A stretch of DNA of 64,000 nucleotides from NCBI GenBank assembly GCA_904066235.2, contig CAJFCV020000006.1, positions 2,728,001 through 2,792,000 of the forward strand, in the 5' to 3' direction. The stretch comes from Bursaphelenchus xylophilus (taxonomy: Eukaryota; Nematoda; Chromadorea; Rhabditida; Aphelenchoididae). The notes beneath the pieces are model-generated. The model saw only the letters and a list, made by a program, of their open reading frames with translations, was not told where the DNA came from and made no database searches. Made by a program: the position numbers and the translations under genes. Within the stretch, counting starts at the first letter, position 1; the number at the start of each line of letters is the position of its first letter. Shown here piece after piece: positions 1 through 13,104 of the stretch.

Positions 1-3000
1 CACTCTGCAATCGATTCCATAAAAGGACAAAAGTCGTCACAAGCAGCAAGCATGTCATGAACATGAGGACACTTGTCATGAAGTGAAAATTGAAGCGGGC
101 GTTCTTCATGTGGCGTCGGAGAGGGTACAACGGATTCGACGTTGTTGTTGCTGTACTTCCTGTAGTTGGAGATGACGATGTTTGGTTGAAAAAGAATGGA
201 TCCTCGACCAGTTGAAGGTCGTGAAGCCAGAATTGATCGCCCTCCGGATCCAGGGATTCGTTGTAGACCATGTGAGGAAAGGAGGTGGTCTTGTTCCCTT
301 CGACTTGATAGTTTATGTGGTAATAAGCTGGTTTGGCGATGGTGTACGGGGTGAAATCTAGAAAAAATTAAAGTAAATATACATGTGTACATATAGCATA
401 GGGAAAAAAGTGTAAAACATGCCAAGGATGGGGCCTGATTTCAAAAGCTCCCCTAGCAATTTCCCTCGGAATTGGCTAAAATCCGTTTTCCGTACTCTCT
501 TCATTTTGTATAACCTCTAAAGGATTTTATGATTATCAGTCTGTCGGAAAAATAGTCAGCACAATCCGCCGACCGCGTCGCTGAAATGAAAAGCAATTTG
601 ACCTTGCCACGACACAATTCATGTTCTCGTCGGCATTGCGATTTTTGATGCGACAGAATCCTCATTATTTTCCCGACAAACTGATATCTCATTTGCCTAA
701 AAAACTAAGACTTTTAGAATAATATGATACGTCGCCTGTAAATACGTGTCCAAAATGTTGGGCAAATATGACCACCCGACTTGAGAGACTTCTCAATTGG
801 CAGGCTGCAAGTTTCTTAATCTTTTCGCTACACCGACGCTTTCACCTTCAAAAGCCACCCTTCGAAACTCACCCTCATTTGGCGCTCTTCCACTGACAAA
901 ATTCACGATCCATTTGTGGTAAACCTCGTCCAATGCGGCCTCACTCTCCGTCAACTCCTGCGGCTTGTGCCAACCAAGCACAAACAGTAAATTGGTGGCG
1001 TGATACGTGTGATTGGGCTGATCAAAATACTCAACGAACGTTTCTGCGCCGCCTTGTGCGTTTAACTGGGCCAGCTTGCGGGTTAACGCGTGGTACACCT
1101 GCGCTATGCTCTTGCGGCGGTTGAAAAAGTTCTTGGCGCATTCGACAAAAGTCTTTATGCTGGTGTAGCCGAGGATTGGACAGTAGTGCTGACACATGTG
1201 ATAGTTGGTTTCATCCACTTCGATTTCCATTTCCTTGGAAGTTGTTGAAAACCAGAGGCGACGCGGCTGAAAATCTGCGATTTCATTGGGGAAAAGGGAA
1301 CTTGTTAGTTGCTGATTTTTGAGAGGGATTTTTTGGGTTTGCCGTATTCAACCGATCTAAAAATCTCTGCATCCCGACTTTTCATGCCGAGAGGTCAATA
1401 CAAAATCGATCGATACAGCGCGTACGGCAGGTGGATGCCCAAAAGAGGCTGTAGGAAATGCCTACGAGGCCTGGCAAAGTCGTTGATCGGCGGAGGTTCG
1501 GTGAAGGCTCCACGGACTGATAATATGATCCGTAACTTTTACCTAGATACTATTACTGCAAGTAATAGTATCTGACTTCAAAATTGGTGATAAACTACCC
1601 TCGTATCCCGTCGAATCCGGAGTCAAACTTTGCGAGGTGATCAGTGTAACTGTTTTTTTATTTATCAGTTTGTCGGGAGAATCATGATCACTCTGTTGCA
1701 TCGAAAATCGCATCACTGCCGGAAAAATGAATTGTGCCGCGGCAAAATCAAATTGCTTTTTATTTCAACGACGCAATCGGCCCGGCGGCATTGCCCTCAT
1801 TATTTTCCCTGCAGACTTATAGTCCTCCTTTTTTTTGGAATTTTCGAGACAATCCATTTGAGTAGGTCACAATTCTGGGAAATCATCATAATTTCGGAAA
1901 GCGCCTTTTACAGACAGTTTAGTCCGTTCTCCACGGAAGCGGGTTGAAATAATCCCCTTTTAGCCCACAACCCGGCCCCCCACTTCCCGTATAGTACAGC
2001 TCAAAATCCGGTTCCCAAATCTCTCAAATTGCAACCCACACACATTACACTTTTGCTTTTTGATCCTCAATTCAAGGTCTATTAATACTAATTCGTATTT
2101 CGCCGAGAGTTCCTTGTGACAACATGTGCCCCAACATGTGTACAAGCCGCTTATTTGCGGACGCTAAGCGCATTGGTACAGTAAAGTGCTGGCTGAAAAA
2201 CTGGAGTTCACTTTGCGATGAAATTAACTCATAGGAGCAAGATTACGGCGGCCGTACGTGGAATTGCCGGCTTTTCGGGACTTTCTGAGACCCGGAATAC
2301 GGTGGGGAATCGTAAAAGATTTTTGTAATTTGTCTGAACGCGCAGGAAGAGGAAGGATTTGGCTGAATTACGTGGCTTGATCTGTCAAGCGACTATGAGT
2401 GAAATAAAACTTAGGAATTTTACTGTAAGGGTGTTACGCAATAGAGGATTGGAAATTTTTTGGTTGACTTTGCCGACACTAGCAAAGGAAGTGCCCCAAG
2501 TGCGACACTCAGATTTGAATGAAACGTGACATAACCGTAAATTGATTGTATATGCGTTCATACATGCCTCGTCTTGCATTGTAACCCCTGTAGCATGATA
2601 CTTCAACTTTCGACTTTATTCCACTAAACAAATTGGCTGTGTGATCGTCCGGTTCGGTGGTCGCATAGAGTGTTTTGGAGCAATTTCTACTAATTTTAAC
2701 ATGGTGGTTTAAAAAAGTTAGTTCGGAGTCAAGGTAAAGGCCCGAGTTTCTGGCTTCGCTCATGATTTTACAAGAGAAGTTTTCTGTTTGTGGTATTTAC
2801 CCACCTTCCACCACTTTACCAGCTCCCCGAAATTCGCCACCGGCAAGAGATGGTGATCGCTTTGCGGGCCGGTATGGGTCCACTCATATTGGGATAGCCC
2901 GTTGAAGGCGGCATGAGTGAGCTGTCGTTCCGGAACTTGTCGAAGACATTTCAGCTGTCGTAGAGCATCCGCCGTGGCATTAGGCCTAGACATAGATAGG

Positions 3001-6000
3001 TATTAATCGACAAGATCATTTCCAAATTTAAGGGGACCAAAACAACTAAAAAACTGCGTTTGGACCTTGCTTTTACAGCCTAGAATACGAAATGTCACAA
3101 AACTTTTGGCTGCCGCTTTTCGTAAAAAGAACGGCAAGCCTTCAGAACAATCAGATATTAGTGTGTCGGGAAAATAATGAGCACTCTATCGAATCGAAAA
3201 TTGGATCGACGCCGAGAACTTCAACTGTGCCATAGCAACATCAAATTTCTCTTCATTTTAGCGCTGCTTATAATTTTCCCGACAAACTGATAAATTGCAG
3301 AATACACACATACGTTTTCAAATTATTTCTATTTTGTTCTAACGGAATTTTGAGAAAAAATCGGTGACATTTCGTCTTCTAATCCGTAAAAGCGAGATTC
3401 AAATATAGTTGTTTTGATTCTGTAAGCGCCACAACTTCAGCAATGATATCAACTTCAAAACGAGTGGTGGGGGTGTAGGGAGTATAATATTTCCGTTGTT
3501 TTCGAGCAAGTGTAGCCCGAGCTAAGCTGAATGCTCATTTCCCGGGCCGGATTTACAAAACCCATGCACTACAAAAAAGGTTTAGCTTCCGAAAACTGCA
3601 AAGCGTGCGGATTAACGAAGTTGATTTTAATGAACCTGCCGGATGTGTGTCAGAGCGCTCAAATTTTGTAAACTGTGGGGAAATTGGCCCATACGTTTGA
3701 ATACGAAATATACGCTTGATGAAAGACAAATATGTTTTTGATTATTTTACCGTATAACGCCCTAAAACTCACGTTGCTTTTCTTTTACATCCCACAGCCT
3801 TGCTCACCACCCTCGTCATCTCAGTGTTTCGTTTTGGCGACACATAAGGCATCGGTGACGAAATCCAGGCTTGCGAAAACAAGTCCGCTTCCACTGCCGG
3901 CGAGGAAATCAAGTAGAGCACGGCCGATCCGCCAGAAGAGTTGCCCATTACGGTGATTCGCGACGGATCCCCACCCATTTTGTTGACGTTCCGCTTTATA
4001 AATTTGAGGGCCAACAGAATGTCTGGAAGCAAGGTCTTGCTAGGAGCGATTAAAAATTGATTTTTTAAACATGACCTTAGCCCATTGCTACACTTACAAC
4101 TGGGTCAATTTTAGTTAAAATTTCCTTATTCTGGCCACAACTTATAACTTTGCGGAAACTGGTCAGAATTAGCCCAAATTTAGCGTGCAATCTCAATTCA
4201 TCGTTGTCATACCTAATAACTAAATCCAGGAAAGTGGATTTAGTTAGTAAGGCAACTTCTTTTATACGTACCACCTTACTCCTCAAAAACTGCTGCAGCC
4301 TGCGGTCAAAAACTGCTGCAGTCTGCAATTTTACACTTTATGCGATGAAACCTGTCCGGAACTTTACTTATTGCCTCCGTATAGAACTAAACGAGTCGTC
4401 ATAGCCTTTGCTGGTACTCTTAAAACTATAGAGCAACTATAGTAATTCAGTGCCAGCTAGGTCGAAACCTTTTTTCATAATTTAAGTTCCCAAGCTTGGG
4501 CGCAGTTCACCGAGTACCTTTGTTGTGGCCAGAATAAGGAACTTTTTGCCAATTTTAACCTAGATCAATCCCTCACACTTAGGGTCTATTCCCTCGCCAG
4601 TTGACTTACCGTGAAACCCGGCGTTGGCCAACTGATCATCGACCGTTTTCTCTTCGAAATTTAGGAATCCAAAAATGTTTTCTCGATAGGAAAGAGTGAC
4701 AAAAACGACCGGCGATGACACATATTTTTCAACAATTTCTTCTTCTCGAGTCTCCAAAGGATAGCCGAAGAAGAAGCTTCCGCCATGGATGTAGAACATC
4801 ACGGGACATGAGTTGTTCTAAAAGCCAAAGTAAAACTTTTAATGTTTCTCTTACAAAGCATCGACTGTTGGCGAACACATTGAGGTAGAGGCAGTCTTCA
4901 GTTCCATTAGCGTCGATCAGACTGACCGGACTGATATTCGGGCAGTTGCGTTGGTAATTCGAGCAGTCCCAGGTGTTATCCCATGGCTTTTTTGGTTGAG
5001 GATGGGCGAATCTGTCTTGTTTGGTGGGAGGCTCGGCGAAAGGAACACCCTAAAATTCTGCGTCGTGACAACGACGTCTGAGGTTGAATTTTGTAAAGTG
5101 AAAACTGGGATTGAAGGAAGTTCGAAGGGATGAAGTTGTAAGGTTTGGTTAGATCCGAAAGCAAGTGCCTCGTCTTGGAAACGATTGATTTATTTGGCAT
5201 TATACGGGGCTAAGGTAGAACAACCCCCAGTCCAGCTCAGCCTCCATGACCCAGTACAACCCCCCTCGTCCATTCTGAACCCACAAAATTTATCCAAGTT
5301 GTATGATCCAGCAACAAGCCCCCTACGTTTTAGATCAAACCCCCACTTACCGTGAATGAATCGTTTCAGAATTTACATTTTACTCTAATTTGCATTTTTC
5401 TTATTATTCTATTTTTTTCATTATGGGGGTGTGAAACGGGCAGTGATGACAAATAGGCAGTGGGAGTTTGAACTACCTTTCGTGGGGAGCTGAACTAACA
5501 AAGCCCCAATTTGTGAAATCTCGGTAGATCCGGCGATTTAAAGATGGCAACTACTCGTACTCGGTTATTGATTCAAAACCTTGAGAAGCGTTCTTTTTAT
5601 TTTGCGTGATACTGTACTAAAGTTCTGATCAAGGAGTCGGTAACGACTCTAGAAATTTTGAGGGGTCCTAGGCGTAAATTTCAGGTCATATTGAAACTAC
5701 AAAACCATTCTAGCAGTCTGTAGGGAGAGCAATGAGCGCTATGTCGCTGCGCCGATAGAATTTGAATGGGACACTTGTTAGGGACGAATGAGCAGTGCTA
5801 GGTTGATTTTGGCACTCAAAATTTTGTGTTGCTGTCTTGTCCAGAGGGAAAAAATAAATGTATCAGTCTGTCGGAAAAATAATGAGAGTCATGTCGTTGC
5901 GCCGATTGCGTCGCTGAAGTGAAAAGCAGCTTGATTTTACCGTGACACAAGTCATTTTTTCGGCGGCGATGCGATTTTCGATGCGACAGAGGGCTCATTA

Positions 6001-8228
6001 TTTTCCCGACAGACTGATGTGGTTAATGATCAGTTAAACCTTGCAATTCATTGTACAGACGTTTGACTGTAGTTCCGTCAGAGTCTCGTTCATTTTTCCA
6101 CTTTTATTACCTGTATTTTCCCATATTATTTACATAGTCTTCTATATTTAATCCTGCCCTTCCCGCGAGTCCAAGTTTCACGCTCGCCCTTCTACTGTAT
6201 TTCGCTCTTCTTAAACTTTATCCGAGCGACCAGCTGACATGCTAATTCGGGTGCCCACTTTATGCTTTATTTTTATGTCTAAATAAAATTAAATGCCCTT
6301 AAAGCGGGTTCCCGCCGTCAATTTCAGGAATCCGTGATGACGCCGCCGCCGGCTACGTATCGGCCTCGTTGGGACCCGTCGTTTATGCGAAAAGCGAATT
6401 GCTCCCGAGCCTAGTTAGTGGGGTAGTTAAGGTGTGTTGAATGGGCGAATTTAGGGGGGAGCGCGGACTTGGGCAAAATAAACACGAGACGTCTGCGGGA
6501 ATTACGCGGAATCTTGGCGACCAAAGACTCCGGGAGACTATCGTTTCTTGTGGTTCGAGAAATTTGTGAAAGTTATGCTATCCCCGAGGGTTTTTGTTAT
6601 CCTTTCGCATGACGAATCACATGCTCAAATTTGGGATTTTGAATTTGGAATGAAAGGGGCCCTAATTGAGATCGTTAACATATATCCAAGAGGGTGGAAA
6701 CTCGGAAAATCACGTTTCGAATTACCGTAGGCAATATGTGTTATGATGTCAATAGAAATACAAGACCATCTTTGTAGGCCCTAATGAGCCATATAAAGCC
6801 ATATAAAGCCGTTTTTGAACTTTGATTGAACTTGATGCAAATTAAGATTTGCGTATTTAAAGGCATATTCAGGACTTTTTCTGCATACGGCTTGCAAAAA
6901 ATAGGTCGAAAATGACAAATAATCAAGTACTAGTATGCATGTAAACACAGCAACTTTGCAAACGGACCAAAATAATTTTATTGTGATTTTTAAGTGAAAA
7001 CTTGGCATTCTGTTTCATTCTCGAAGTAGATACTGTAATTGTGAGGATTGAACTTTTTCCTGACAAGATTTGCAAAAATATGACCAAAAGACGTTTTCTC
7101 TTTCGCTGCTCCCTACATTTTACGTACTTTTATCGTCGGCAAAGGTCATGGAATATATAAGTTATAGTTACAAAGGGCTCATTAAAATTTCCGTCACTTG
7201 ATTGAAGCGATCGAACGATCCCAAGAAAGTGCATGTTTCGAGCAATCTTTAAAAAAATCCAAAAATAAAATGCTTTCTCTACGTGGTTAGTCAAGTGGTT
7301 ATACGAAAAAATAGTTTAATAAATATAACAATTGGCCAATAAATTTATTTCCTGTAGAAAGGTTTCGTCGTATAAAATTGCATTTTGCTTTCATTTTGTC
7401 CTTGAAGGACTCCTATGGCCTCTGAGGTTGTTTCTTGTGCCATTACGTTCGTAAAGAGTGATCTTTGGCGTTTGCACTGTGCAGAAAAAGGGTGCGATCG
7501 ACAGCCCGAAAAATCATACTTCATGGTGCAAAAAGCATGAAATTACATCGTACAAAGTGAACTTTTGTTTTCGCGCAGCCTATGTCGCAAAAATTACTCC
7601 AACGACTTTGCGAACGGACTAATTTTTATAATATCTTGTGTAATGATATCACAAAAAATTACACTTTTTTTGGTGTACAAGGAGCGGCAAAAGAATGGAA
7701 ACTTTTTTCATTGGGCCCTGACGCGAAAATTTTTAAGTGCAGCAAAATTATTTTCATACGGTTAAATTCTACGTGGTTTTCACTCCTAGGCCTTATAATT
7801 TCACGTCCATATCGATTTAATAACATTCTTTTTTTGAATGACAAACAGAGGGACCTCAATTTCGGACCCGTTTTTAACCTGTGCGAATTGCAAATTTGCC
7901 CGGCATAGAAACGGCGTTGTGTCCAAAGTAATCACACAATGCAAGGAGCTTTTTATAGAGGTTCCCTGTGCATAGCCAAATAGCTCCATCGCTACATGCA
8001 AAGCGTTGAAATTTTCAATAGACAAGAAATCACGCCAAGCGCTCTCAAAACCCTTACCTTGAACATGACAATCGTCTCATTCCCGTACTGTTTTTGATAG
8101 CCAGTAATCAGCCCTTCCTCGAGCTTCGTCTGGAACGCCCATGGCTTAGCCGAGCGCCCGCTTTCCGCGGCCAAACCCAACGTCGGAATAAGAATTAAAA
8201 TTAAGAGCGAAAAATCAACTGAATGCAT
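1..8228 (-). CDS. Membrane-anchored type-B carboxylesterase (catalytic), 3' end beyond window
   Basis: This is a carboxylesterase/cholinesterase-family alpha/beta hydrolase, secreted or anchored at the cell surface. Minus-strand exons are 8228-8058, 5049-4855, 4817-4610, 4022-3773, 2985-2805, 1266-873 and 357-<1, with splice phases 0,0,1,2,0,1 all in agreement. Residues 1-21 form a signal peptide (LLILILIPTLGL core). Residues 58-65 (GVPFAEPP) and EDCLYLNVF are family signatures. The oxyanion loop HGGSF is at 133-137, the nucleophile elbow G-N-S-S-G puts the catalytic serine at 220, and GWHKPQEL gives the likely catalytic His435. The acidic residue is less clear (Glu in TTSKEME, about 346). 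After the hydrolase domain come a Thr/Ser-rich stalk and a hydrophobic segment at about 557-579. The cytoplasmic tail runs off the left edge. Introns of 515, 1538, 787 and 3008 bp each hold a short inverted-repeat element. The substrate cannot be told. The preferred start is the ATG at 8228, because a signal peptide follows immediately. Confidence 0.86.
534..686. mobile_element. Family A short inverted-repeat element
   Basis: Ends are TATCAGTCTGTCGG and its complement CCGACAAACTGATA. The interior carries the family's usual GCGTCGCTGAA and GATGCGACAGA blocks. It lies in the last intron of the esterase gene. There is no coding capacity, so it is a MITE-like non-autonomous element. Confidence 0.8.
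1446..1512. repeat. Diverged inverted copy of the 58 kb tandem unit
   Basis: Reads GGCTGTAGGAAATGCCTACG and continues with CGAGGCCTGGCAAAG and CGGCGGA. It matches in reverse complement the ~70 bp unit found twice at 58051-58120 and 58190-58257. It lies in an esterase intron. Confidence 0.6.
1663..1821. mobile_element. Family A short inverted-repeat element
   Basis: Terminal inverted repeats TATCAGTTTGTCGGGAGAAT and ATTTTCCCTGCAGACTTATA, with a typical family interior. It lies in the intron between esterase exons 2985-2805 and 1266-873. Confidence 0.8.
3156..3292. mobile_element. Family A short inverted-repeat element
   Basis: TATTAGTGTGTCGGGAAAAT at the left end and ATTTTCCCGACAAACTGATA at the right. 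The interior is shorter and more diverged than usual. It lies in the intron between esterase exons 4022-3773 and 2985-2805. Confidence 0.75.
5861..6018. mobile_element. Family A short inverted-repeat element
   Basis: TATCAGTCTGTCGGAAAAAT and ATTTTCCCGACAGACTGAT ends, with the interior blocks GCGTCGCTGAAG and GATGCGACAGAG. One of the better preserved copies. It lies in the first intron of the esterase. Confidence 0.85.
7445..7621. mobile_element. Family B short inverted-repeat element
   Basis: Left end GTTCGTAAAGAGTGATCTTT, right end ATTACTCCAACGACTTTGCG followed by AACGGACTA. Inside are the family's paired blocks around GCACTGTGCA and AAAGTGAACTTTTG. It is non-coding and is defined by comparison with copies near 9739, 18877, 20911, 24456 and 34791. 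Confidence 0.65.
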
Positions 8229-9140
8229 TTTATGGAAACCGGTCTTTCCATGTGGAAGGCCCTTGAGTGCGTTGATAAGAACAGTTGGTTTTGGCTTCCT
8301 TCGATCGGCCTTATCATTTATTTACCATGAGGAAAGCGGGGTATTGCGCAATCGGGGTAAATCATGGTACTAAACGCTACGAAAACAGCACTTAATATCA
8401 GTAATTCAAAATACTGTACATTCAAGTTCATCATAGCGAAGAATACGTCAACGAATAGCAGAATAACGTGGTTAATTGGGCTCGTAAAAAGGCCCTATAG
8501 TGTTTTGTACGTAAAGCTTGATTGATTGCGTACGTTGGCTGTGCTCTCGGAATAGGGCAAAAAAAGTTTGAATCAAACCCGGCCGGCCCGCGGGCCCATG
8601 AACATTGAATTTTATTTTATTTAAATTCTAATAACTTTTGACGTAATTTTTAAACCCGTCGCGAAATTTGTCCTTATTTTTTTTGCAACTTTTATGACCT
8701 ACAAGGCAGAGTTCAAGGGAAAACGCTCAGATTTTATTCAAATTTCCGCTTTCCTGGCCACTTTTCAATTCCCTAAAATTTTTGCTCTGCAGGGCCAGTG
8801 GAAATATGTATAAACCGAAAGTAGTTGAAATCTGAAACGCGAGAAGGCAGACAACCCTTTTTTACATTGCAATTTACAATGTAAATTTCGAAAAAATGCC
8901 AAAGCTCAAGCCTTGGACGTAAAAATCTTATTTGTCCCGAACCTCTGGCACGTCAGCCGATTTTTTTGGCGACTCTTTATCCTTATCCACAATCGCCCAC
9001 TTTGTTCTCGTACTGTCACAGTCCGCAGGGCAAGCAAAAATATTAGTCCAGATTTTATTGGCGCACCCTGTAAATTTGCACCAAGTTTCAATCAACGCTT
9101 TGACAGTCCGACTTTTTCCAAAAGTTCGCTTTTTATAAAT

Positions 9141-9735
9141 ATCACTTTGTCGGGAAAATAATGAGGATTCGTCGCAAAAAATATCAACCCTCGCCACATT
9201 TCCCACCCCATCCCCAGTCGCTAGCCGTCGAAAAGCGATAATAGGCGATTCAAAAGAGCGTCTAGAGGCTGCGGCTCGGTCAGGCCCTGTTATACCGTAG
9301 TATAAAAAGTTGGATAAAAGTCATTGACAGTTTTCCAAATGGCTGTCTTCATACCATATACCAGAGGAATTAGAGCTACAGTTTTTTTTTATTTACATCG
9401 CTTCACCGAATTACAGTGAATTCATTATGTTTACCGCCCAAGAAAGTGCAAGAAAGACCCTTGTTTGGCCTCTGTATGAATATTACGGTGCGATTATGAT
9501 TGGTCAGAACCACGATGAGATTTTACAGGGTTTTAAAGGCTTGCTAAAGTAAATTTGTAAAATTCGGTAAGGCTCTAGCCACTGTCTGTTCATTCATTCA
9601 TTTTTCAGAAATAGAGGTTTTATTGTTATTTTTTAGATGTATTAAAATTTTGTCATTCATAAGGCCGGTCAAGACCGGGTCCATTGCCATCTTTAGGCTC
9701 GTCGAATTCCCATTATTTTCCCGGCAAACTGATTC
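9141..9735. mobile_element. Possible family A element split by an insertion
   Basis: Left end ATCACTTTGTCGGGAAAATA followed by ATGAGGATTCGTCG at 9141. Right end CGTCGAATTCCCATTATTTT then CCCGGCAAACTGATT at about 9700-9735. The two subterminal sequences pair with each other as in intact copies, but the interior is about 400 bp longer. It may be one element with an insertion, or two broken copies. Confidence 0.4.
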
Positions 9736-9738
9736 AAG

Positions 9739-9922
9739 CCTGTTCGTAAAATCACTGTAGTGATTTTGACGATACTTTTCGTGGGCGAAAGTTCACTTTG
9801 CACTATGCAATTTTTTGCTTTTTGCACCGTACAATAAGCTATTTTGAGCCGCTTCTACCTTGACTTTTCTTGCATAACGCATGTCTCGAAACCACTTTTG
9901 CGTTTTTCCGAACGAACTGATA
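9739..9922. mobile_element. Family B short inverted-repeat element
   Basis: Left end GTTCGTAAAATCACTGTAGT, inner AAAGTTCACTTTGCACTATG, right end near CATGTCTCGAAACCACTTTT and CCGAACGAACTGATA. Diverged. Confidence 0.5.
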
Positions 9923-11048
9923 CCTGTAAACAAAATTTGCAACACTTCTAATAACGTCGGGTGACGCATTTACTTGCGTCAGAAGGGCGGCTGAATAAGG
10001 ATGTTATTAAGAATTTCATCGACTATAATTTTGTTTTTGCATTCAGACTTCGTTCATTATCGTAATTATTATTTTTTGATTATTTTTTCATGGAATCCCG
10101 AGCTCCAGTTTCCCACAACACACTCCGCAATTTACAATTTACAATTTGTAACGAGCACGAAAAAAGATGGCATGCAGAAAACTTGAACAAAGCCTAACGT
10201 GACCGCGCCGGTTTCCAGGCTGTATGTCGTGCTGTTGTGAAGTTTAGACCGCCGAACAGGGTTAATTAAGCCGGTCGATTGTAAAGGCAATCGGCTGTAA
10301 TAATTGTTCGAGCCTTTGAAGTGTTATTATCGTGCACCGGAGGGCTTTGGAGAGCCGGAGCTGGACCAAATAGTCTGCATTGGTTCGTGACTACGGCTAA
10401 GGTCGGGGAATGATTGCAAAAAATGTGTTAAAAAGTTCCGGCAAGCCGAAGGGAGCAGGGAAAAGAACGGTAGTGAAGGGGAGCCAAGACCAAGCATATA
10501 TGCACTACTATAGCAGTATATGTCTTTTTGATTTTGCAATATTTCAGGCATAGTCCACATATCAATTCTTGAAAATTTTAACTCGGATTTTGCAACGACA
10601 TACGAGATATTCAACGAACTTTGTGGTCGAGAGAGTACGGAAACAGCGGAGAGCAGTGTCAGTTTCATACAAAAAAAATACTTTTTTTTGTCTACCCAGT
10701 GTAAATACGCATGCATGACTTAAATTTTTTAGTAAACATTACTCATTACAGTAGAAAAAGATATCATACGTTTCATGCCAAAATTCGCAAAAAAGTGTTA
10801 CATTTTTTCCAATTTTCAACCTAAAAATTTTGGCCGTTTCTTCGAGCTAGGTGTCTCGTATATGACTTATAAAAACTTATTCATAACTCATATAGCTTGT
10901 GCCAAGTTTCATCAAAGTCCGGGCGTAACACTTGGAGCACTTCCCCTGTCAACCTGAAATTTGTATGACTTTTAAGTTTTTTAAAAAAAATTAGATTTTC
11001 TGGCAACTTCTAATAAAAAATTTGGACTAAAAATGATGATGTCCATGC

Positions 11049-11196
11049 ATCAGTCTGTCGGAAAAATAATGAGCACTCTGTCGCATCGAAAATCGAATCG
11101 CCGACAAAATGAATTGTGTCGAGGCAAAATCAAGTTTCTTTTCAACCCTGCCTGGTTTCAGCGACATCTGCTCACTATTTTCCCGACAGACTAATA
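11049..11196. mobile_element. Family A short inverted-repeat element
   Basis: CATCAGTCTGTCGGAAAAAT left and ATTTTCCCGACAGACTAATA right, with GAGCACTCTGTCGCATCG and an interior in the reverse orientation relative to the 5861 copy. Confidence 0.8.
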
Positions 11197-11330
11197 CAAA
11201 ATCATGCCCAAAGGCCAATTTTTATCCACTTCTGTATTCTTCATCTCAAAAGCCTTGCTTGTACGGAAATTTGCAGAAAATAAGAGCAAATCACCTCAGT
11301 GGCTGGATGTCTTAACAGAAAACAATTTTT

Positions 11331-11369
11331 GAGTCCACTTTGATCCTTTATATGAATCAAAGTGGACTC
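11331..11369. repeat. Perfect 14 bp-arm hairpin
   Basis: GAGTCCACTTTGAT, an 11 nt loop, then ATCAAAGTGGACTC. No attached element ends were recognised. It is non-coding and its role is unknown. Confidence 0.8.
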
Positions 11370-11690
11370 TATTCTACCGTAATTTCGCTTCCATTGAAAC
11401 CAAAGTCTCTCGCACTCTCCACTGACCGTAATTTTCTGCAAAGGGTCTTCGTGTCACTGACTGCTACTCTTGGTTACGCAACCCTTTCCCAGTACGACCA
11501 ATCCGTTGAGTGCACCGGATCCGTTCCGCTAAACGCCTTGAACGGATGAGAGAGAGGGTTTAGGGATTAATTTCTAATGCACTATGTTGTCATTTTTGTC
11601 ATTTACAACGCCTCGGAACGGTTATTATTTGTGTTGCTGAGTGAAAGAAGAGTGGAATTTACCATCAATGCGACAAGTTTCTAAACAGTT

Positions 11691-11880
11691 CAGGGTGTTT
11701 CAAGAATTTTTAACCAATTTTTTTGCTTATATCTTTGTGCTCTTTGCAGCTATCCAAGAAGTTTAAGTCGTATTTAAAATTTGAATTTGTGCGTTTTTCG
11801 AATATGCAAAAGAATTTCTTCTTGTCTCGGCGGAGAGGCCATTTTTCGGCGGAGACATTTGATGTCTTTTTGGAAAATCA
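11691..11880. repeat. Family E repeat (CAGGGTGTTTCAAGAA...), copy 1
   Basis: Begins CAGGGTGTTTCAAGAA and shares TATATCTTTGTGCT, GCAGCTATCCAAGA, TCGGCGGAGA and GAGACATTTGATGTCTT with the copy at 61674-61864. The right end is not clear. Confidence 0.7.
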
Positions 11881-12104
11881 CACCTCGATACAAAGCCCAG
11901 ACATTTCTACAACGGACGAAATTAGGTTTGCCAAGTCTGGCAGAATAAAGAGAATATTCCAAGTAGTATATTCAAATAACCGGTCGGTGCGGAATGCCAA
12001 CGAATAGTAGTGTTTTCGTGGCGGAATGCAAACAAACGCTGGGTGTTCTAAATATATATTAGCTGAATCGCGGGGAATTGGCGGGTGGTTCTGCGTGGGC
12101 ATCT

Positions 12105-12140
12105 GGTCCTACTGTACAGGGTGGCCGTACAGTAGGAACC
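12105..12140. repeat. Short perfect hairpin around CAGGGTGG
   Basis: CCTACTGTAC and GTACAGTAGG arms (10 bp) flank AGGGTGGCC, with a further GGT/AACC extension. CAGGGTG also begins families E and F, so this may be a minimal relic. Confidence 0.6.
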
Positions 12141-12314
12141 CGAAGCTTCCAGCCTTATTTCAAGTATTTCTCCGCCGATAATGCACCAATTTTTATAAAA
12201 TTTTTATCACATTGAAGCTGAGGTGACCAATTTTTTGTCCACCAAGTATGACAGGCCCAAGTTCCCGGAAGCTCCCGTAGTAACCTTTGACATTTTCATT
12301 CCAAATTTTAGGGC

Positions 12315-12446
12315 CCATTTAGTGTGAGCAGCACTAAAGAATGCCTATTGCACGGTGCAAAAAGCAACAATTTGCGGAGTGTAAAGTGGACTTTTACTCT
12401 CTCACAGTGCATGTCGAAAAAATCACTCCAATTTTGTGAACGGTCC
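12315..12446. mobile_element. Diverged family B element
   Basis: Inner blocks TGCACGGTGCAAAAAGC and AAAGTGGACTTTT. Right end CATGTCGAAAAAATCACTCC ending in GAACGGTCC, matching the right end of the 7445 copy. Confidence 0.45.
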
Positions 12447-12951
12447 AACATGCCCGAGACCAATTTCTTTACAAAAAACTTGAGCCTTTCCAATTATCGA
12501 AACCCTCCAAAGTCCATCTTGTTGAGCCCTAATAACCGAACGATTATTACTGCTTTTACAATTCCCCTCCTAATTCCCGTTTTGTTTCAAAAGCTTGTTT
12601 GAAATGCGAACGAATTAATTTTGGGGCTTCCTGCTTAACCAGTTTGTTGTCTTCGCGTTGACTGTTTACTGGAAATGGACCCTTTGTGGTCTCTTCTTTA
12701 CAGAAAAAAGAAAGGTTTGAAGACTACGAAATCCCATCTAATCTTTACTTTTTTCGGCAAAAGGTTTTCTTCAAAAGACCCTTATAAGGGTTTATGAAGG
12801 TTTCAATGAACCCTTGACCCAAATCTTTTTGATTTGTCGTGTTCAGACACCATTAAGTGGGGCCTTCAAGGGCATAAATGATTTGAATTCTATATATATT
12901 ATAAAAGCTGAATAGTTTGGTTAATTTATCTTTTTTTGAAATTGTAGGTCA

Positions 12952-13104
12952 TATTAGTTTGTCGGGAAAGTAATGTGGATTGGTGGCAACTTCAAATCCG
13001 CCATCATTGCCTTTGTGATTCCTAGTGAGTAGTAGGGTGGGCGACTGCGGCAAGCGACATGTTTTACTGCGACAAATCCACATTATTTTCCCGACAGACC
13101 GATA
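12952..13104. mobile_element. Family A element, TGTGGATT subtype
   Basis: TATTAGTTTGTCGGGAAAGT then AATGTGGATT on the left; AATCCACATTATTTTCCCGA on the right. The subterminal GTGGATT replaces the common GAGCAC and is matched by its complement on the other arm. Confidence 0.8.

Larger units (their letters stand above)
5050..8057 (-). other. Large first intron of the esterase gene
   Basis: A 3.0 kb intron between the signal-peptide exon and the second exon. It contains a family A element (5861-6018), a family B element (7445-7621), a tandem CCATATAAAG pair near 6788-6807 and a GC-rich patch at about 6300-6420 that stands out from the AT-rich surroundings. I see no open frame in the patch that fits a gene. 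It could hold an enhancer or an old insertion. Confidence 0.6.
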